From Cokeromyces recurvatus (Eukaryota > Mucoromycota > Mucoromycetes > Mucorales > Mucoraceae), in contig NW_026251404.1 of the NCBI RefSeq assembly GCF_025118155.1, forward strand, positions 1-64,000: DNA of 64,000 bases. The letters run 5' to 3'. The notes beneath the pieces are model-generated. The model did no database searches. It saw only the letters and a program-made list of their open reading frames with translations, and was not told where the DNA came from. This document shows positions 46,115 through 59,018 of the stretch, piece by piece. Each line of letters starts with the position of its first letter. Position 1 is the stretch's first letter. The position numbers were made by a program, and so were the translations under genes.

Positions 46115-47548
46115 AATAGAATAAAAAAGGAACAATAAAAAAAAATTTTATGACATTTAACAAATAATACCTTATTTTGTATACTTTAAAAAGAATAAGC
46201 TTGTGTAGCGTGTAGCTTAGCAGCTAATTGGGTTCTGGATAAACTCTAAAATTCATTGATCCTGTAAAATTAAGTTAAGTTAGATCTGTGTAACTTTTGG
46301 GCAAGAGCATGCAATATAATTGATTCAAATCTCAGCTCGGCGTAAAAAGTAAAAAGAAATAATTGTCAATAGTAGAGTATATTTATAGAATTTCATTTAT
46401 AAAGTATTTTACACAATTTAATATAGACTTTACTATAAAGAAAAAATTTTATTTCGCGTGTTCGAAGCTACAATACTATCCTCGTTCTTAGTTTATTAGT
46501 TTGCAACAATTCAATTAAGGCTTGTAACAGAATATTAATATTTTTCTTTTTTATTAGACTGCATCTGAGTTAATATACAACAATATGAAAAAAAAAGTCC
46601 TATCAAGGAACGAAAGAGGGGGAAAAAATTGAATTTGGAGATTAAAATAATAAAAAGAAATGATATTTACCCTTAAATAATGTGCATAAAAGTATACTCT
46701 TTATTTAATTGTTATTATTATTATAGCTTTTTTTTTTCTACTAAGGCGCTTTCTTTTTTTTTTTACAAAAAAAAAAAAAAAAAAAAAAAAAAAAACGGCG
46801 CACTTCAAAAATAAAATGTGTCACACATAACCAAAGAATCAGTGACTAACCTTTTAACAAAGTATTCATCAAACTGTTATTGTTATTGCTGTTCAGAAGA
46901 CCTATCTTTTCTTCTAAACATGACGCTAGTAAATAAAAGTAAATAATGAATGGTATTATAGATTATAATATGAAGCTACTTCAGAGGGAAAGAGATAATA
47001 AAACTAAAAAAAAAAAAAAAAAAAAATGAAAACTAATAATATTAAACAAAAAGACTCAAAGGGAAGTGAGTAGTTAAAATGTTTTTATAACACGTATAAA
47101 AAAGCATTAATAGAATATTACAATCAGTTTTTTTTTCTTCGTTACAGTTCTAATGATTATATAAATAAAGCCTTTAGCTTGTTTTCATAATTATTTCGAA
47201 TATCCTAATTTGTACTTTAGTAACTAATCATTAAATTTATTTTAGAGGTTCTTTTTATCTTCTAGTGACTTGATCAAAGTCGTTGCAATTATGTATTTTA
47301 TGCAATGTAAATGTATTTACGTCATTTTGAGTAATCAAATTTTTTTCATGTGTTTTAGTGTAAAGCTTTAATGATATACTTATTACGCGAAAAAAAAAAG
47401 GTTCATAATAAATCAAGGAAACTACCAAGAAACTTTACAAGAGATGAAAACTGGGGAAAATCACTAAAGTTGAGTAAACTTTTGTGGATTCTTCAAAGTT
47501 TGATCTTGTTTGATAGATCTGAGTAATACCTCCAAAACCTATTGCAAG

Positions 47549-47592
<44 letters not shown>

Positions 47593-49426
47593 TTTAATTC
47601 CTTCTATAAGTGTACAATGACTCACCTTGAAGTCTAATATTCCATTAATGGTTATCTTTACTTCCGGGCTTATATCCAAAAACAGCTTAGCTATCATTAA
47701 AAAAAAAATATATACAAAAGTTCAGTTTTAATGTAACACATGTTATATGAAAACTGATCTACCCCTTTACACTGGTTATCATACATCTATTTGTACAAAA
47801 AAAATTCTAACTAAACTTCGCTAGCTAGCATGTACAAATTCTTATGAACTAAATAATGCAATTTTTTGTTTTTGAATTTGCCCTTCATTCAATGGTTATA
47901 AACACATTAGAGACAATGATATATACTTCTCTTTATTTTCTCTTGTGTCAAAAGGGGAGGAAGATAGCTTCATACTTTATACATGTTGAAATAGTCAGAA
48001 CGGATTTGATGATTAAAATACACACTTTCAATTTAGATGTATATTTAATAAATAAAGTACACAAATAGTCATTTCGCTTTAACTTTGTTCATGTATTATG
48101 ATTATTTATTATTTTTATTACATATCTTCCAAAAAAAACTGGAAACTGATAGATGCAATTTGTTATTATGACTCTCGTTTTAGCTTTCAGTTCTTCCTTT
48201 ATTATTTTGCTGTTATTGAACAAATATAACCATTTTTAAAGAGATAGATGACTACATATGTTAACAACTTGAACAAAATTTTATTTATCTGAAAGGAAAT
48301 GATTACTATCGCCATTCCTTATTTTTCGTTTATAAACGCTTTATTGAATGGTAATTTGTACGTGATATTAGAAAAAAAAATTATGAAAACCATAATAATA
48401 ACCATGAGAAATAAGATAGTACCCAAAAGATATATTTATTACTTCTATTCCTGGTTCCAAAGAAGAAGCTAGTTTCATTAAACTTTCTGATATTATAATT
48501 TTACTAACAATGGGTGAATAAATATTTCGCCTTCAAGCACCTCTTTTATAGACATTAATATAGTAATTTGTAATAGAGAAAGTATAGACAGTTTTCTTTT
48601 AACCAAATAGTATTCTTTATATAGTTGAAGCGTCAGTTATGTTTCATATTTAAATCATACTTGGATAGACTAAAATGCACTTCTTGATCTTAATTTATTA
48701 TTTAGATGAAATCATTTAAGTATTTAATAAGACACAAAAGTATTTTGGCCTATGTATATAAGGGGCCTCAGCTTGCAGGAAATAGGGATAACCGTTTGCC
48801 TACAATCTATCTACTCTGACCATTTAAATTATCTTGTTTACTTTATGTGGATAGCATAGTCTTGATCTTTAAAGTTTCCGCCTTACTAAACCTTTGTAAG
48901 GACCATAGCTGCAAACTAGGACACAGACGGGATCCATAAACGTATATTTTACTAGCCACTATTCTATTTTAATACAACTATACCCTATACTGTTTATCCT
49001 TATCAATTATTCGATATTTCTCACTATATTCACTGTCTATATACGCACCGACGATTTTAAATATCTTGAACAATTGACAATCCTCCTTTCTTTTTACTTA
49101 ATACCCTTCCCCCACAAAAAAAAAGAAAAAAAAGAAAAAAAAGAAAAAAAAAAGACGTTAAAAATTTCAAATAACTTGAATACACTCTCTGTTGTTACAA
49201 TTAATTTTATGTTCAATTTACTTTATAATAATTAGAGCAGCCACATAATTAAAATACTGTAATGCTTAATAGTTTGGAAAGCAATTTTTATATTCTAAAT
49301 TTATATGATATTTTATTTAATATTATGATATACTATTATAAATGAACGTGTGCTTTTATTCATTCAATAGTGGATATACGTATTGGTAAAAGTATAATGT
49401 ATATAAATATATTCTACGAACGAACG

Positions 49427-49458
<32 letters not shown>

Positions 49459-49515
49459 TTACTAAAGCTTTTACTGAAATTTAATAAAAGGTTTGTTTAT
49501 TATTAAATCTCCACA
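46115..49515. other. 3.4-kb gene-free region
   Basis: Largest empty stretch of the window. Holds A29 at 46767-46795, A22 near 47006, A38 at 47553-47590 and A23 near 49430. A weak pair of pol III box-like sequences lies at about 46208-46345 (TGTAGCTTAGC and GATTCAAATCTC, 110 bp apart), not enough for a tRNA. No ORF with protein character was found on either strand. Confidence 0.5.
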
Positions 49516-51606
49516 TTATATACTTTTATTCTTCTTTGCCATTGTCTGAATTTTAGTAATACAGTTATGACATTTGAATATAAGCGTATTCTCTAAACTG
49601 TATTTATTCTTTGAATGTGATCCAACACCAATGCTGTATTGCCCCTTTTCACTTATTTTGATAATCGATTGTATTATCTCCTTAGCTTCATCGTATTTTT
49701 TATCCATAATCATCATAAGCCCTTCTTCATATCTTGTAAAGTAATAAATATAATGATCAAGTTGTAATTTATCAGCATTTTTTTTCACATTTGTAACAGA
49801 TTCTTCAAATAATTGTTTCCATTCACTCATTTCTTTTTGTTCCAACAAAAGCCGAAGTGTGATAGCACGTAAATAATGAGCAAGACATAGATCATCATAA
49901 TAATTAAGCGCTTCCTTATGTCTCTCTTCATGTGTTAAGCGATTGATTTCATCATTTGTACGTTTTAAATTTTTGTACAGCTCATCAAAAGACATAAAAT
50001 CAAAGGCACTAAATGCAACTAATATCTCCAAGTCAGGGAACAACAATCGATTGCCTTGTGAAATAAATTTCCTTGCCTTTCGTGCAACAAATTTTTCAAG
50101 AGGGATAGATTTACCTACAAACTTTTGCTTTGCCCCAGATACCTTATGCATCATCTCACTCGCTTCTTCTAATTGACTAAAATTGTATAAGGATATAGCC
50201 TGCATATAATAGTAAACTGCCTTTGACCAATTGCTTTCCTTTTGAAGTATTGAATAACACTTGACGGCTTCTTGCCAATCTTGCTGTGTTAGGTGAATTA
50301 ACCCTAATTCCCAATAACATATGTGATGAAGCTGTTTCCAGTCCTTTTGAATTTGAATAGCTCTTTGATACTGAGCTTTTGCTTCTTTTAATTGTCTTTG
50401 AGAACTCAATTGTCGACCTGAAAAATACAGGAAAAAGACACCATCAGGATACACCTTTAGATTATAAGCCAAAATACGATTTGATAACTCTTCATTCACA
50501 TCAGAGAGTGGAATAAGTTTGGATAATATGATGTTATAGAGTAATAAAACCATATCACAAAATTGTCTACGTAAACCTTCATTAGGATCTTGAGGTGGTG
50601 GTAATTCATCAGGTGGTAAACCTGCGTATTGTTCCCAACCTCCTGTCATTTCTAACTGTTCCATACCATAAACTCGATCACTTGAAAATCCAACAAATTC
50701 CACAAATTTCAAAATAGTGTTGGGAAATAATGAGATAATTACATTGAATAAACCAATCCCAAGAGACACTCCCGAAGTAAAATGATCATCTAATGCATAT
50801 GATTCAATGTCTTTCCCCTGAATTATCTCTTGTTTTATGTGATTTAAATATTTTTGAAGCGCCTTGTATACATTATAGCTTGATTTTACATTAAGTGCCT
50901 CTCTTAAAAAGGCAACAAAGCTTTCTTCATGAACGATACAAAGCAATGCCTTTAACATGAAGCACTCAGCATGTACTAATTCCTATGTAACAGTATTAGC
51001 ATGTATATATCTATATGCATATATATATATATATATATACTGCGTAATTTATAATTATTATCTGCTTACAGCGTGACGTTGTAAGCGAGACATATTACAA
51101 ATATCTTGAACATGAAGACCGCCTTTTATCCAAACGGTCATGTTACTGAACCAACCAGTTTCCTTTTTACGCATAGAATCTGCCATCTGGATTGTATTTT
51201 TAAGTGCTGTGATAGCATCTTGAATATCACTTTGCTGAAATGTCATTATGCTTCTTAAAAATAAGATAAAAGAATATCCAAGAGAATGATATAAGGTCGA
51301 ATTACGTTTTGGCTCCAAAATTTTTTCTGCTTCAGGGATACGAGAGTTCAAGAATAAGTCCATTACATAACGAACTTCTGTAATATCACTCAATAGATTC
51401 TCTTCAGCTGTTTTTAGTTGCTCACTCGTCATAACTATGCTGCTAGATGGTGAAGTAGAATTGTCGTCATCCTTACTTTTTGCTTTGCTTATCATTGTAG
51501 ATGACATGGATTTTCCTATTTGACCTATTGTTCGAAAAGTTAAATTATTATTCGAGCCTGCTTTTGAAGCTTTGTTTAGAGAAATAGATTTTTTAAAATT
51601 TGACAT
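49516..51606 (-). CDS. IML2: IML2/TTC39-family protein
   Basis: Exons 51070-51606 and 49516-50982 give 667 aa. The N-terminal 55 residues are S/K-rich and disordered. Family-like blocks then follow: EVRYVMDLFLNSRIPEAEKI, TWGFSNM-type segment WFSNMTVWIKGGLH, the long helical core with KSSYNVYKALQKYL, FTSGVSLGIGLFNVIISLFP, LKFVEFVGFSSDRVYGMEQL, then tetratricopeptide-like repeats (FLYFSGRQLSSQRQLKEAKA, ICYWELGLIHLTQQDWQEAV, KAVYYYMQAISLYNF). In yeast Iml2 relates to inclusion-body clearance; in animals TTC39B affects lipid metabolism. The precise role here is unknown. The intron carries an AT repeat. Divergent from the next gene. Confidence 0.85.
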
Positions 51607-51941
51607 GACAGAAAAAAAAAAAAGAAAGAAAGAGAAAAGTTAAAATCTCTCTCTCTTTTTTTTTTATTTTTTTTCCCTCAATATTATATACACATTCTAT
51701 TAATAAAGTTGTGTGCAACAGGTTTCTTCTTTAAAGACTTTTGTTTAAGGGAAAAAAGTGCAAAATTTCCCACTTTTTTTTTATTTGTTCAAGGCTAAAC
51801 ATTATAACTTTCTACCTGAACAAATAAAAATGCGGTTAAATTACCAAATTTATTATCGTTTGCTTTTTAGGTAGATTGTTATTTATACTATTTCAAGTAA
51901 GAAAAAAAAATAATCCATATTTTTTTTTTTTAAATCTTCAA
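51607..51941. promoter_or_regulatory. Divergent promoter region with homopurine/homopyrimidine tracts
   Basis: 335 bp between two divergent starts, with AAAG repeats at 51610-51635, a CT tract at 51645-51660 and several T runs. No coding signal. Confidence 0.5.
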
Positions 51942-53228
51942 ATGAATTATAACAACGTAGATCAACAAAATGAATCTCCCTTTTACCAGGTACATAAATA
52001 CAGCAAAAATTTTATTATTATTATTTTTTTTTTCTTTTCTTCTTTTCTTCAGTAAAGACTAAAATCAACAAGTTTTATTATTATTATTATTTTTTCTTAT
52101 AGTCTAACATGCTTTATGATCAACCAACAATGATGTCTTCAAAAATTAATGTTCCAAAATATACTTCACGTACTAAAGAGCATTGGAAAACAACTTCTAA
52201 TTCATCGACATCAAGTAATGAGAATTGGAAAACATGTAAGAGTAAAAAAGAAGGATGGAAAATGTCTACCAAGCCTCATCATGCTCAACCTCATCAAAAC
52301 GATGATCTACCCTCAACCTCTACAACAATGTTAAATCCATCTTGGCAAATGAAGCCTTTACCCCAGGAACCATTAAGGCCTTATGAACATTATTCTATTG
52401 CCCCAAATATTTCTGTAGGTGAAGAATATTATATGGCCCCAGGGCCTTTTCATCTTAATACAACACCTCTGCAACAACCACACACAATCTCGCAAACGAA
52501 TAACTATTCATCATATAATATGGATTCACCATATACTCAAGCAATGCCTTTCGAAGGTAATAATGGATACCAACCATCTATAGATTACAATTATAACCAG
52601 TACCCTGTATATAACGAACAGCCTACATATAGCTCTGCTCCTCCTCTTCCTCCCCCTTTATTACCATCACATGCTACTAGTCAACAAAAGTATCCTTCAC
52701 AGCAGTCAAACACTATTTCTGGAAGCCCATCAAAACCAGTTACAAAAAAAGAAAAAAAAAAGATAGAGAGTAAGTTAGTGAAAAATAAAATAAAATAAAA
52801 ATTATTCTCTCATGTTTTATGCTTTATTTTGCTCTAGAAAAAGTCCGTCAGATCACAGTACAATCAATTAACGCAGAACACCGTGCCTGGATAGATATTT
52901 TACCTTCTGAAACAGGTTTATCATTGGCTGAAAAAATTCATGTAATAGCAACCTTCAGAACTCGAAAGATCGTTTCAATCACGACGGCTTCCGGAAGAAA
53001 GATTCCTTTAGATAATCGACCTGTCTTTGGGAGTTGGATGGAAATGGATAATTTTGTAGATGGAGAGCAATGGAGCGTTGAATGGTGTGAAAATGACCGA
53101 GGTGCAATTGATAAATTTATATCTAAAATAGTTCAGGTAAATGATATACACATGATATAATTCATATTAAAAACTCTGTATATGAATAGGTTAGTGGCGG
53201 TAAACGAAGTAAAGACCATGTTGCTTAA
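51942..53228 (+). CDS. Protein of unknown function with low-complexity N-terminus (350 aa)
   Basis: Exons 51942-51989, 52103-52769, 52838-53136 and 53190-53228. The first exon encodes MNYNNVDQQNESPFYQ. Residues about 17-225 are P/Q/S/Y/N-rich and probably disordered, including repeated W-K pairs (EHWKTTS, ENWKTCK, EGWKMS). A lysine-rich linker leads to a compact-looking domain (about 241-340): VRQITVQSINAEHRAWIDIL, LAEKIHVIATFRTRKIVSI, FGSWMEMDNFVDGEQWSVEW. The last exon adds SGGKRSKDHVA. The domain reads as alpha/beta, but I do not recognise it. The four exons join in phase, supporting a real gene. Confidence 0.7.
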
Positions 53229-53355
53229 AAATAAATAAATAAAATAATGACAATATATAATAAAATAGCTTTTTTCTGTATATATCTTTATCCGCTCATT
53301 GTATCATTTAAATAAAATAAAATAAATCACATTGGCTGTTATACGATAAATGCGA

Positions 53356-53450
53356 ACCCCGCATGTAACGCGCGGCATAGTTTCGCGTAATAAATGTGTC
53401 TATTTTTTTTTTCGCTTTTTCGCTTTTTCGCTTTTTCACTTTTTCACTTT
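53356..53450. promoter_or_regulatory. CG-rich patch and CGCTTTTT repeats upstream of UFD2
   Basis: A CG-rich patch at 53356-53390 has ACGCGC (53368-53373) and TTTCGCG (53381-53387), resembling MCB/E2F-type sites. It is followed by tandem CGCTTTTT/CACTTTTT units (about 53410-53450) and a T-rich tract. UFD2 starts at 53501. Function inferred from position only. Confidence 0.4.
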
Positions 53451-53500
53451 TTTTTTCTTTTCTTTTTTTTTTTTTAAGACAAGTATATTAAGCTCAATTT

Positions 53501-56098
53501 ATGTCAGAAGCTGATCAAGTATTGTTTGCAGTATTCTTAAAAACTGATGTGTTCTTTTAACTTTCAATTATCATATATAGATTCGTCTTAAGCGTTTAGC
53601 AAAGTTGCAACAACAGCAACAACAGCAGCAACAGCAGCAACAGCAATTAAATTCAAATGAAGAGAAACCAAACATTTCTAATAAATCGGCACTTCCTACA
53701 TTGGATGAAACAATACCTTTAAAAAAACCTACTCCTAAAAAAGCACTTACAACACCTATCGAGGTAAAAAAAAAAAAATCAAATTTTATCTTAAAGTCAA
53801 AGTTTCCTAATTCTAACCTTATTATATGAAGAAGCAAAACTCGATTCAAACCACAAAGACTTCATCTCAACCACAGACTATTATAAAACCAGCAAAAAGT
53901 TTTGAAGAATGGCAAGATGATGTAATTTCTCGCATCTTACAAGTTACTTTGAATGTATAGTGATCTAATAAACAAATAAACTAAAAAGTAAAGAATTATA
54001 TTAATCTATTTGCTTAATGTATAGCCCGAAAAACAAAGTAATTACATTTATCTAGAAGAACTGGTTAAAGAACTTGTAGACGAAAATGGTAAAATTCAAA
54101 AACAAAATATACATGCATAATGTTTCTTTTTTTTCTTTATTTTACTTAATCTTTCGAAAACACTATAGAACTTAACCCGAATAGACTTTCTCAGCAATAT
54201 TTGGATCGTGCCATTGTTGCCCGACTCTCTCTGGAACCACCTCTTAACATACTTCATTTCGACTATCTTTTAGCTTGTTGGAAAAGGTCTCATGAAATTC
54301 ATAAGAATATGTTACAAAAAGGCAGAAATTTAGAAAAGTCTGTTTTGCAGCAAAGATTAGATATATTGGATAATATTGAAAAATTAGTTATTTCTTATTC
54401 AGGTCTTGTACTTCAAATGCCTGATATGTTTCCCCAATTTCAAAGGTAGTACATTTATGAAGGTATATTATTTATTTCAAGTTAATTAATTTCTCTATTT
54501 ATCTTTAGTGAGCATTTGGGTCCAGAACAGCAGCTTGTTCCTCGATTGAAATCATTACCTGATACACCACAAGGATTACCAACTGAATTTTTAACCCAGT
54601 TAATTCAACGTTTTGATGAAGACGGACTTGATATGGTAAATTGTTTATTCAATTTATCAAAAAATACGACTAATGAATTTATAGATTTTAGGTCCTGTAT
54701 TTGTCGAAATTTCTAATGAAATTCGTATGGGGAACATACTAAGTGATAATAAGAGTAGTATGCAAGCTATATCCTTTTTATGTGAAAATAAATCTGTTGC
54801 AGCTATGGTATCGAGCCTTTCTGAATTTAATCCATCTAATGCTTTAGCAAATAACATAGAAGATATATCACTGTTAGGTCCATTTTTCAAATTAAGTGCA
54901 TATCCAGATGCAGCAGTAAGTTTTTATTTTTATATTTTATTTTATTTTATTTTATTTTATTGACACATGTATTTATAGCCAAAAGTAGCTGAATCTTATT
55001 TCCAAAATACTGAAACAAGAAATGCTGCAGATCTTCTTTCATGTAAAAATGGTCTTCGTGGTAGTGTTCAAAATATCCAAGTAAGTTTTACAAGTTATAA
55101 CTAATAAATTCATACTAATAGTATTTACGTTAGAAATTCATGTTTTCTATTTGTAATTCTATAGTCAGAGCCAACGCAGAATCAAGAAATCAGCTATTAG
55201 AATATTTTGGACATATAGTTCGCTTAAATGAAAAAAGAGCACAAATTCAGGTTGATCCTCAAACTATTTCTTCAGATGGATTTATGCATAATATTGCTGC
55301 TGTTCTATTAGCCTTTTGTGATCCATTTTTAGACATTCGTGCGTCTAAAATTGACAAGATTGATTCTTCATATTTCAGGACTAGTAAGAGATTAGATGTA
55401 GCAGAGGAAACAAAAATTAATGCTACGAAAGAACAATCAGACGCTTATTATAGACAAGTACAAGAGTTAAAAAGTAATTAACTCACTATATATATGTGTA
55501 TATTATATTATAGTTTATATATAACATATTATTCATAGATCACAATTTTATTACGGAAATTTTCTTTTTAACACTTTCGTTCATGCATTATGGTCCCATT
55601 CGAGCTTTTGTCAATTTCAATGAATTTATTCGAGAATATAATGAAGTTAAAAAGCAAGCAGACAAAGCACAGCAAGACGCACTTCGTACTGCTAATGTAT
55701 ATATTCATCTATCATCCATAGTAACTATGCTAATTTTCATTTTTTTATTTTTTTTTTTAAATATAGACACCTCAAGGCATGATGAGTGATTTTGTTGCAA
55801 AGAGATTGAAAGCAAAATACGATCAAATGACTATGTTTCGTTTAGCCTATGAAACAATGGTTTTAGATCCAATCTTTTTGGCCGAAGCTTTACGATTTTA
55901 TGATTTAGTAATGGCTTGGATCATACGTATTGCTGATCCTCAACATAAGCATCCTTGGGAAAAGATTAAATTACCACTTCCAGATGCTGTACCCGAGACT
56001 TTTGCTATGCTTCCTGAGTGGATTATTGAAGATATTGTTGAATTATATATATTTATTGGAAAGTAAGTTATTTTTATTTATTTAAGCAAAATGATAAT

Positions 56099-56134
<36 letters not shown>

Positions 56135-57393
56135 TATGGATATGAGACCCGTGTGATGATGCAATGCCCTCATGATGAACTAGTTACTTTTATTATAACT
56201 TTCTTGAGAAACTCAAAGTATGTAAAGAATCCTTATTTAAAAGCCAAATTAGTAGAAGTCTTGTTCTTCTTTACATACCCTATTGCTAGAGGGGTTCCTG
56301 GAGAATTAGAAGCTATCCTTAACTCACATCCATTGGCTTTAGATCATTTGGTACCTTCATTAATGAACTTTTATGTGGGTAAGTGTCTAAAATCATTTTT
56401 TTTTATACTTTATCTTTTTGCTAATTCTCATTATAGAGGTTGAGCAAACTGGAGCTAGTTCACAGTTTTATGATAAATTCAATATTCGTTATAATATTAG
56501 TCATATCATGAAGACTATTTGGAACCATCCAGCACATCGTGCCAAATTAAGAGAAGAAAGCCAGTGAGTTTATCAATAATAATTAAATATCTATATATGT
56601 ATATGTGTATATATATAAAATGACCTAATAACTTTTTATAGGAATTCTGAAACTTTCACTCGCTTTGTTAATATGTTAATGAGTGACGTTACTTACCTTA
56701 TGGATGAGAGTTTGAGTAAACTATCTGAAATTCATCAAATTCAATTAGAAATGAGTGATAAAGCTTCTTGGGAAGCAAAAACACCTGTATGTATAATTGA
56801 TTCAGTTCTTTGTATTATTATCTCTTTGTAACTCATTCTCGATTGATTTTTTTTAGCAATACCGTCAAGAACGCGAAGGCAATCTCTACTCTTTAGAAAG
56901 ACAAGCTCAATCCTACGTTGCTCTCGGTAACGAAACCGTTCATATGCTCAAGTATATGACAGCAGAAGTTACCAAACCTTTCTTAGTGAATGAAATTGTA
57001 GATCGTTTAGCAGCCATGTTAGATTATAATCTAGTACAGTTAGTGGGCCCTAAATGCACTGACCTTAAAGTAGCTAATCCTGAAAAATATTACTTTCAAC
57101 CTCGTAAACTTTTGTCTGAAATTATTGATATTTATCTTAATTTGAATTCTCAAACATTTGTAGAGGCAGTCGCTCGAGATGGTCGATCCTATCGTAAAGA
57201 GTATTTCTCAAAGGCTGCCTCTATTTTACAAAAGCATGCCTTGAAATCTATGGATGATATTTCTGCACTTGAATCATTTGTAAATCGTGTTGAAATAGCT
57301 GTACAAAGTGGAGTAGAGGAAGAAGAAGAATTAGGCGAAGTCCCTGACGAATTCTTAGGTATGCAATAGTTTTTTACCATGTTATGTAAATTT

Positions 57394-57424
<31 letters not shown>

Positions 57425-57726
57425 GTAGATCCTATTTTTTTCACATTGATGGAAGATCCTGTTTTACTACCTACATCCAATGTTATTGTCGATCGCAGCA
57501 CTATTCGTGCTCATTTACTTGGTGATACGCGCGATCCTTTCAATCGTATGCCATTAACAATGGATATGGTTCAACCAGGTAAATTACTCTTCTTTTTTTT
57601 TTTCTTTAATTCAAAGATATAATTAATATTATTATAATAGCAACTGAATTGAAAGAAAAGATTATGAGATGGAAAGCTGAGCAAAAGAATAAAAACGTAT
57701 CTACCGCTATGGATACCACACTCTAG
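53501..57726 (+). CDS. UFD2: Ubiquitin chain elongation factor E4 (Ufd2/UBE4)
   Basis: U-box E4 ligase that extends ubiquitin chains on substrates handled by Cdc48. Seventeen exons: 53501-53518, 53581-53763, 53832-53954, 54025-54088, 54169-54445, 54509-54635, 54685-54915, 54979-55080, 55134-55473, 55539-55696, 55768-56063, 56134-56378, 56437-56563, 56642-56786, 56857-57358, 57429-57578 and 57641-57726. All join in phase to 891 aa (yeast 961). The N terminus [16 protein letters not shown] leads into a Gln run and then the conserved [19 protein letters not shown]. The Ufd2 core includes [27 protein letters not shown] and IWNHPAHR. The U-box at the end reads [20 protein letters not shown], then [20 protein letters not shown]. 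Introns are 50-80 nt, one with a T33 tract. Confidence 0.95.
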
Positions 57727-58561
57727 TTTATACTCAATAAAACTTCTTTTTTTCTTCTTCCTTTAATGATTTACATAACTCTATTGATATCTTAATTTTT
57801 AACAATTCATTGAAAAAGAAGAAGACATAATTGAAGTCAAAAAAAAAATAAAATAAAATAAAAGACTTGTTCCTTAATATTAATTTTGTATTTTATTTGA
57901 ATACAGAAAAGAAGATATGTCAATGTTTGCGTGTACACATGTCCTTACACTCAAATTCATATTGTATTTAAATAAACTAATTATGATAGTGTCTGCTTCT
58001 TTAAAAACTTAGTGCCTTTCCATTGACTCATTTTCACTAACAATACGCACACACATACACTAATTCATATATACATCACTCTGCTAATGTTTTTTTTTAA
58101 AAAAAAAAAAAAAACCTACATTTTCCGAATTACTATTGCAAAACATATGCTTTTAACTTATTCAGAACTTAGTAGAATACTAGTAACTACTTGAAGAAGT
58201 TTTGCGTCTTTTTTTTTTCGAATCGACTCTTCCTGTTAGTTTATTTGATAATTTTCTCCATAAATATTGTATTTATAACTTGAAATTGACAGCTTCTTTA
58301 TCGATAATAATAAAAAAGGCCCTTTAATTTACTATTTATTTCCTCTCTCTCTCTCTCTAGCTCCATTCATACTTTCTCCTCTATTGCCCCTCAAAAAAAA
58401 TATTTCTTTAGCTTCTATTCATTTGCTATTGATCTGTTCTACTAAGTAATACAAGGACGTTAAGCGTCCGAACTAATCTTTTCATGTTTATATAAATAAA
58501 ATAAAATTTCAAGTATAATATAAATATATTTTGTACAGTTTTTTTTTCTTTTCTTTTTTTT
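57727..58561. other. Convergent 3' region of UFD2 and mL41
   Basis: 835 bp without coding signal. Contains T8-A14 near 58087-58114 and a CT repeat at 58342-58360. AATAAA-like signals occur on both strands. Confidence 0.5.
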
Positions 58562-58957
58562 CTAATCGGTATTCACATTAGTTGGCTTTTTTGCTAAATA
58601 AGGTGTTTTACGAGAAACATAAGGACCAAGCTATGTAGAAAAGAAAGAGAGGTCAGAAGAAAGCACGTTAAGTTGAAAAAAAAAATGTCAAATTTTATAT
58701 TAATATTGTTACATTGAAATTCTCAAGATCTGGCACAACAAATGTTCGAACTTTATTCCAATCAATCATATATCCTCCATGTTTTGTGTGTCGACCCATG
58801 GCACCCGAACCAGTACCTAATAAGAAAGAAAATAATAATTAATGAATTGCTTCCCAAAATTTTATTATGAAATACCTTTATAAAAGTTATGCCCTTTCTT
58901 TGCTGTTAACGGTAAACGACTAGCTCCTCTTGGAATTGATCTAATGACACCAAACAT
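58562..58957 (-). CDS. MRPL27: Mitochondrial ribosomal protein mL41
   Basis: Large-subunit mitoribosomal protein. Exons 58876-58957, 58713-58816 and 58562-58630 give 84 aa. The N terminus ([20 protein letters not shown]) is short and basic, fit for mitochondrial targeting. The core [20 protein letters not shown] followed by [14 protein letters not shown] and [15 protein letters not shown] is the mL41 signature (GRHTKxGGY, DWx[16 protein letters not shown]). Somewhat short compared with yeast Mrpl27 (146 aa), mainly at the C terminus. An A37 run lies 23 bp upstream of the start. Confidence 0.93.
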
Positions 58958-58979
58958 TTTAATTTAGTTATGAAATTAG

Positions 58980-59018
<39 letters not shown>

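Noticed and set aside
46205..46350. Possible tRNA or SINE (TGTAGCTTAGC and GATTCAAATCTC)
   Set aside because: Boxes are about 110 bp apart and no arms fold; similarity is too weak for a feature call.
47856..48068. 70-codon plus-strand ORF in the 46-49.5 kb gap
   Set aside because: No homology-like motif, no codon bias, no neighbouring exons; length is within chance for AT-rich DNA.
53571..53849. Minus-strand ORF with a cysteine run
   Set aside because: Antisense of the UFD2 poly-Gln repeat; no independent support.
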